In this document: piece by piece, positions 61,850 through 64,000 of the stretch
Numbering within the stretch: the first letter of the stretch is position 1
Layout of the letters: each line of letters begins with the position of its first letter
NCBI RefSeq assembly: GCF_016862575.1
Contig: NZ_BONF01000042.1
Span: 56,453-120,452, forward strand
Direction of reading: 5' to 3'
Length of the DNA stretch: 64,000 nucleotides
Source: Catellatospora bangladeshensis
GTDB lineage: Bacteria; Actinomycetota; Actinomycetes; Mycobacteriales; Micromonosporaceae
Translations under genes and position numbers: made by a program
The notes under the pieces: generated by a model
The model's input: the letters and a program-made list of their open reading frames with translations, nothing else
Told to the model about the DNA's origin: nothing
The model's database searches: none

Positions 61850-63967
61850 GTGGCCGACTCCGAACTGGTGGCGCTGCGCGCCGCGGACGTGTCGCTGGTC
61901 CTGGACGTCGCCGGGCCGCGCCTGCCCCGCGTGCTGCACTGGGGCGCCGACCTGGGTGAGACCGACCCTGAGCTGCTGCGGCACCTGCTCGCCGCCCAGG
62001 AGGCGGGCGGCAACGCGCTGCCGCCGTCCGCCCCGCTGCTGCCCACGCAGTTCGACCGCTGGCCGGGGCGGCCCGGCGTGTCCGGCCACCGCGACGGCGG
62101 GCCCGGCCACCTGCGGCTGACCCTCGCCGCCCCGGTCAGCGTCGTGGCCGGTCCGGACGGCGGCGGCACCCTCGCCGCGGTGTCGCAGGACGAAACCGCG
62201 GGCATCACGGTACGCACGGAGCTGCAGCTCACCCCGCAGGGCCTGGTCCGGATGCGGCACGCCGTCACGAACACCGCGCCGGGCACGTGGCAGCTGGACA
62301 GCCTGCTCTGCCTGCTGCCGGTGCCCGCCCAGGCGGCCGAGCTGCTCGACTTCACCGGCCGCTGGTCGCGCGAGCGCGTGCCGCAGCGTTCCGCGTTCGG
62401 CGAGCAGACCATCGCGCACGAGAGCCGCCGCGGCCGGACCGGCTTCGGCGCGCCGCCGCTGTTCACCGTCGGCACGCCCGGGTTCGGGTTCGGCCACGGC
62501 GAGGTGTGGGGCGTGCACGTCGGCTGGAGCGGCGACCACCAGCACCTGGCGCAGCGGCTGCCCGAGCGCGACGCGGTGCTCGGCGGCGGCGAGCTGCTCG
62601 GCTCCGGCGAGATCCGGCTGGCGCGGGACGAGACCTACGAGACGCCGTGGGCCTACTTCGCGTACTCGCCGTCGGGGCTGGACGGGCTGTCCGCCGCGGT
62701 GCACGGCTGGCTGCGCGCCCGCCCGTCGCACCCGGCCACGCCCCGGCCGGTCACCCTGAACACCTGGGAGGCCGTCTACTTCGACCACGACCTGGCCAAG
62801 CTGACCGCGCTGGCCCGTACGGCGGCGGAGCTGGGCGTGGAGCGCTTCGTGCTCGACGACGGGTGGTTCCTGGGCCGCCGCGACGACCACGCCGGACTCG
62901 GCGACTGGTACGTCGACCCGCAGGTGTGGCCGGACGGCCTGCACCCGCTGGTGGACGAGGTGCGCCGGCTGGGCATGCAGTTCGGGCTGTGGGTGGAACC
63001 GGAGATGGTCAACCCGGACTCGCGGCTGGCCCGCGAGCACCCGGACTGGGTCCTCGCCGCACCCGGTCGGCTGCCCGAAGAGCAGCGTTGGCAGCACGTG
63101 CTCGACGTGGCCCGCCCCGAGGTGTTCGCGTACCTGCTGGAACGGCTGGACGCGCTGGTCGGCGAGTACCGCCCGGCGTACCTGAAGTGGGACCACAACC
63201 GGGACCTCGTCGAGGCGGTACACGACGGCGGCGCGGGCGTGCACGCGCAGACCGTCGCGGTGTACCGGCTGCTCGACGCGCTACGCGCCCGCCACCCCGG
63301 GCTGGAGATCGAGTCGTGCTCGTCCGGCGGGAGCCGGGTCGACCTGGGCGTGCTGGCCCGCACCGACCGGGTGTGGGGTTCGGACAACAACGACGCCCTG
63401 GAGCGGCAGCACATCCAGCGCTGGACGGGCCTGCTGCTGCCGCCGGAGCTGGTCGGCTGCCACGTCGGCCCGCCCGTCTCGCACACCAACGGCCGGGCCA
63501 CCTCGCTGGCGTTCCGCTGCCTGACGGCCCTGTTCGGGCACGCCGGCATCGAGTGGGACGTCACCGGCTGCACCGACGCCGAGCGCGCCGAGCTGAGCGC
63601 CTGGATCGGCGCGTACCGGCGGCTGCGCGGCCTGCTGCACACCGGCCGCACCGTACGCGCCGACCACCCCGACCCGTCCGCGTTCGTGTACGGCGTCGTC
63701 GCCGCGGATCGCGGGCACGCGGTGTTCGCGTACGCCCAGCTCACCGCCGGCACCCGCGACGGCGCCACCCGCCTGCGCCTGCCCGGCCTCGACCCGTCCG
63801 CGCGCTACCGCCTGACCCTGCTCCCCGAACTCCCCGGCCCCCACCTGCACGGCCGCCCCTGGCACCCCGACCTGACCCTCACCGGCGCGGCCCTCGCCGC
63901 CCACGGCCTCCTCGCCCCACCCCTCCGCCCCACCGAGTCCTACGCCCTCGAACTCCACCGCGTCTGA
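61850..63967 (+). CDS. Alpha-galactosidase (GH36)
   Basis: This enzyme hydrolyses alpha-1,6-galactosides such as melibiose and raffinose. The 705-residue cytoplasmic protein has a beta-sandwich N-domain and a TIM barrel. LNTWEAVYFDHDLAKLTALA, the nucleophile Asp in YLKWDHNRDL, and the acid/base region CSSGGSRVDLGVLARTDRVWGSDNND are diagnostic of GH36. I use GTG 61850 with GGTGGG upstream; longer starts (61805, 61820) are possible. No sugar transporter is adjacent. Repeat copy G begins at the stop codon. Confidence 0.92.
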   Translation: MADSELVALRAADVSLVLDVAGPRLPRVLHWGADLGETDPELLRHLLAAQEAGGNALPPSAPLLPTQFDRWPGRPGVSGHRDGGPGHLRLTLAAPVSVVAGPDGGGTLAAVSQDETAGITVRTELQLTPQGLVRMRHAVTNTAPGTWQLDSLLCLLPVPAQAAELLDFTGRWSRERVPQRSAFGEQTIAHESRRGRTGFGAPPLFTVGTPGFGFGHGEVWGVHVGWSGDHQHLAQRLPERDAVLGGGELLGSGEIRLARDETYETPWAYFAYSPSGLDGLSAAVHGWLRARPSHPATPRPVTLNTWEAVYFDHDLAKLTALARTAAELGVERFVLDDGWFLGRRDDHAGLGDWYVDPQVWPDGLHPLVDEVRRLGMQFGLWVEPEMVNPDSRLAREHPDWVLAAPGRLPEEQRWQHVLDVARPEVFAYLLERLDALVGEYRPAYLKWDHNRDLVEAVHDGGAGVHAQTVAVYRLLDALRARHPGLEIESCSSGGSRVDLGVLARTDRVWGSDNNDALERQHIQRWTGLLLPPELVGCHVGPPVSHTNGRATSLAFRCLTALFGHAGIEWDVTGCTDAERAELSAWIGAYRRLRGLLHTGRTVRADHPDPSAFVYGVVAADRGHAVFAYAQLTAGTRDGATRLRLPGLDPSARYRLTLLPELPGPHLHGRPWHPDLTLTGAALAAHGLLAPPLRPTESYALELHRV

Positions 63968-64000
63968 AAGGAAGGGCACCTTCTTAACGCTATCCGTAGA
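63967..64000 (-). repeat. GGGCACC repeat family, copy G (cut by window end)
   Basis: AAAGGAAGGGCACCTTCTTA followed by ACGC and TCCGTAGA, running off the window. It starts at the last base of the alpha-galactosidase stop codon. The visible part matches the copy E/F half. Confidence 0.85.

Overview
This window is chromosomal DNA of a very GC-rich filamentous actinomycete, most likely a Micromonosporaceae member. The evidence is the codon bias (G/C in almost every third position), frequent GTG and TTG starts, many starts placed 6-7 bases after a TANNNT -10 box (leaderless transcripts), and typical actinobacterial families: a Spo0M-like protein, DUF5999, an FBP zinc-finger protein, an ABC-F resistance-type ATPase and a bldA-type TTA codon. 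There is no rRNA, tRNA, prophage, insertion sequence or CRISPR array. The content is mostly housekeeping and stress genes, with a few accessory islands.

Layout. 1-6.6 kb: 5' end of a secreted S1-type protease behind a strong promoter with a CebR-like operator; a Rho_N-like/hemerythrin protein, a membrane protein, thymidine kinase, an MFS/GDPD pair, a tiny LuxR-type regulator and an acyltransferase. 6.7-9.2 kb: cytochrome bd oxidase cydAB. 9.3-18.6 kb: an SDR, a GGDEF/HD-GYP protein, an OmpR-type two-component system divergent from an alr-ddl cell-wall operon, an FBP protein and a HAD hydrolase. 19-25.8 kb: a CorC/HlyC protein, a membrane gene bracketed by two 79-bp repeats, a TetR regulator with paired operators, a Nudix protein, a membrane/Imm1 gene pair, a methyltransferase and PhzF. 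25.8-31.2 kb: a PIN/ribbon-helix-helix toxin-antitoxin pair, a MOSC protein, acetyltransferases, an aldo/keto reductase and an ABC-F gene with a structured leader. 31.2-36 kb: Spo0M, a secreted hydrolase, TauE, LysR and EamA. 36.1-40.6 kb: a compact NRPS-independent siderophore operon (two IucA/IucC synthetases plus a PLP decarboxylase). 40.7-52.6 kb: a VWA/solute-binding protein, a PabB-like enzyme, DUF5999, gcvP under a glycine riboswitch, a quinone reductase, a HIT protein, MOSC, and a RibM/PnuX vitamin transporter under an FMN riboswitch. 52.6-64 kb: an aldo/keto reductase, two nucleotidyltransferases flanking a beta-propeller lipoprotein, CapA, a site-2 protease, a histone-tailed hemerythrin, DUF72, a GNAT and a GH36 alpha-galactosidase.

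The most unusual signal is a family of about 50-bp repeats built from two arms of AAGAAGGTGCCCTTCCT. Seven copies lie between 15.4 kb and the window end, almost always at the 3' end of a gene. Two copies supply the stop codon and a C-terminal Gly-Arg-Ala-Pro-Ser tail to unrelated proteins. One copy sits in frame inside alanine racemase, where it adds about 17 codons including a TTA leucine codon. Two further repeat classes are present: two near-identical 79-bp hairpins around 20.4-21.1 kb, and a set of GATCTTG-tipped intergenic hairpins.

Functional links that can be read directly are metabolite control (glycine to gcvP; FMN to the flavin-precursor transporter), redox and oxygen handling (cydAB, two hemerythrin-like proteins), cell-wall precursor supply beside a sensor kinase, and iron acquisition.
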